From: Deltaproteobacteria bacterium
GTDB lineage: Bacteria; Desulfobacterota_B; Binatia; UBA9968
DNA length: 6,991 bases
Assembly (NCBI GenBank): GCA_030620935.1
Contig: JAUXIP010000107.1
Coordinates: forward strand, 1-6,991
Direction: 5' to 3'
Shown here in pieces: positions 6,112 through 6,991 of this stretch. The first letter of the stretch is position 1. Every line of letters starts with the position of its first letter. The notes beneath the pieces were generated by a model, which saw nothing but the letters and a program-made list of their open reading frames with translations, had not been told where the DNA came from and ran no database searches. Both the position numbers and the translations under genes were made by a program.

Positions 6112-6991
6112 TTCGCTCAACCCTACAAAAAGATTTTCCGCGGGCGAAGGTGATGCGGAGAAGATCCCCGATCTTGGTGGAGACGCTTTCTTTCACGATC
6201 GACCCTTCAGGCATTTTATGCACGATACTGTAGCCGCGCCCCAAGACCGCCAAAGGGCTGAGGCTGCTCAAGCGCTCAGCATCGTGATGGAGACGATCGC
6301 TCAATCGCTTCAAGCCATCCTGGAAACGCCGACAAAGAGCGATTGAGAGCTCGTCCAGGCGCAGCTGGTTCTCCTGCAGCCGGCGGCTGGGATCCGCCAG
6401 CCTCCGCACAAGCCCTTTCCAGCTCTCCTTGCCGGTCTCAAGTTTCATTTGCATTGCCGTGACCAGGCCATCCTGCAGCTCCTGCAGGTGCTCGACAAGC
6501 TTCTCCCTTTCGGGAACCGCCATGGCTGCCGCCGCCGTAGGAGTCGGCGCACGGTGATCGGCGACAAAGTCGGCGATGGTAAAGTCTACCTCATGGCCGA
6601 CGCCGGAGATTATCGGAATCGGAGCGGCAAAAATCGCCCGCGCTACGACCTCCTCATTAAAGGCCCATAGATCCTCCAACGATCCTCCTCCACGTCCGAC
6701 AATCAGGACTTCAACCATTCCCGACCGGCTGAGCTCCGTGATTCCTTGGGCAATTTCCAAGGCGGCCCCTTCCCCTTGAACCCTGACCGGCCGAACGACC
6801 ACCCTCCGCTCCGCAAACCGATCGCCTAGGACACGAAGCATGTCGCGGAGCGCCGCACCCTGCAACGAGGTGACAATGCCGATGGACCCGGGCAAAAATG
6901 GCAGCGGCCTTTTCCTCTCGGGAGCAAAAAGGCCCTCGTCCCCAAGTTTCTGCTTTAACTGCTCAAAGGCCAGATAGAGCGCCCCTTGGCC
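6104..6991 (-). CDS. xseA: Exodeoxyribonuclease VII large subunit (N-terminus cut off)
   Basis: The visible 295 residues cover the C-terminal part of XseA, the catalytic subunit of exonuclease VII. The frame is open to the window edge, where it reads GQGALYLAFEQL, a stretch normally about 100 residues into the protein. The N-terminal OB-fold domain is therefore outside the window. Family motifs are IGIVTS, VGRGGGSLEDLWAFNEE, PIISGVGHEVDFTIADFVADHRAPTP and, near the end, LGRGYSI. The region between the last two is long and helical, as expected for the coiled-coil arm that binds XseB. A TTG at 6895 is only an internal codon, not a start. The TAG stop lies within the start region of the M23 gene (8-bp overlap), and xseB follows after that gene. 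Confidence 0.95.
   Translation of the reverse strand, partial: GQGALYLAFEQLKQKLGDEGLFAPERKRPLPFLPGSIGIVTSLQGAALRDMLRVLGDRFAERRVVVRPVRVQGEGAALEIAQGITELSRSGMVEVLIVGRGGGSLEDLWAFNEEVVARAIFAAPIPIISGVGHEVDFTIADFVADHRAPTPTAAAAMAVPEREKLVEHLQELQDGLVTAMQMKLETGKESWKGLVRRLADPSRRLQENQLRLDELSIALCRRFQDGLKRLSDRLHHDAERLSSLSPLAVLGRGYSIVHKMPEGSIVKESVSTKIGDLLRITFARGKSFCRVERNE

Overview
The window carries a run of seven genes, all on the minus strand and read from the right edge to the left: xseA (5' end cut off) - M23 peptidase - xseB - ispA - dxs - tlyA - glycerophosphodiester phosphodiesterase. Grouping exonuclease VII, a short-chain prenyl diphosphate synthase, DXS and TlyA, with an M23 peptidase between xseA and xseB, resembles gene orders I associate with Deltaproteobacteria/Desulfobacterota. 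Base composition is moderate and the proteins are somewhat divergent, so an uncultivated member of that broad group is my best guess. This is inference; no rRNA or other marker is present.

Right block (4055-6991): xseA, the secreted M23 peptidase, xseB and ispA are packed with an 8-bp overlap, a 14-bp gap and a 3-bp gap, as in one transcription unit. XseA and XseB form exonuclease VII. IspA and DXS supply the isoprenoid pathway: DXS makes 1-deoxy-D-xylulose 5-phosphate at the head of the MEP pathway, and IspA condenses the resulting C5 units.

A 150-bp gap (3905-4054) separates ispA from dxs. It holds three perfect-stem hairpins, two of which share a core and look like REP-type intergenic repeats. 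dxs and tlyA overlap by ATGA. After tlyA a 67-bp gap with a small inverted repeat leads to the phosphodiesterase gene.

The left end (1-436) has no convincing protein gene. It holds two divergent promoter-like sites whose -35 boxes lie back to back on an 11-bp palindrome. The minus-strand site points to a probable start codon at the window edge. The plus-strand site points into about 300 bp rich in long-range complementarity: end pairing, a stem of about 25 bp, and a perfect 11-bp pairing that would make a pseudoknot. I read this as a candidate structured non-coding RNA that I cannot assign to a known family. It is the best candidate here for something undescribed.

Two enzymes depart from their families at normally conserved active-site positions: DXS in the metal/thiamine-diphosphate loop, and the phosphodiesterase at a metal-ligand glutamate.
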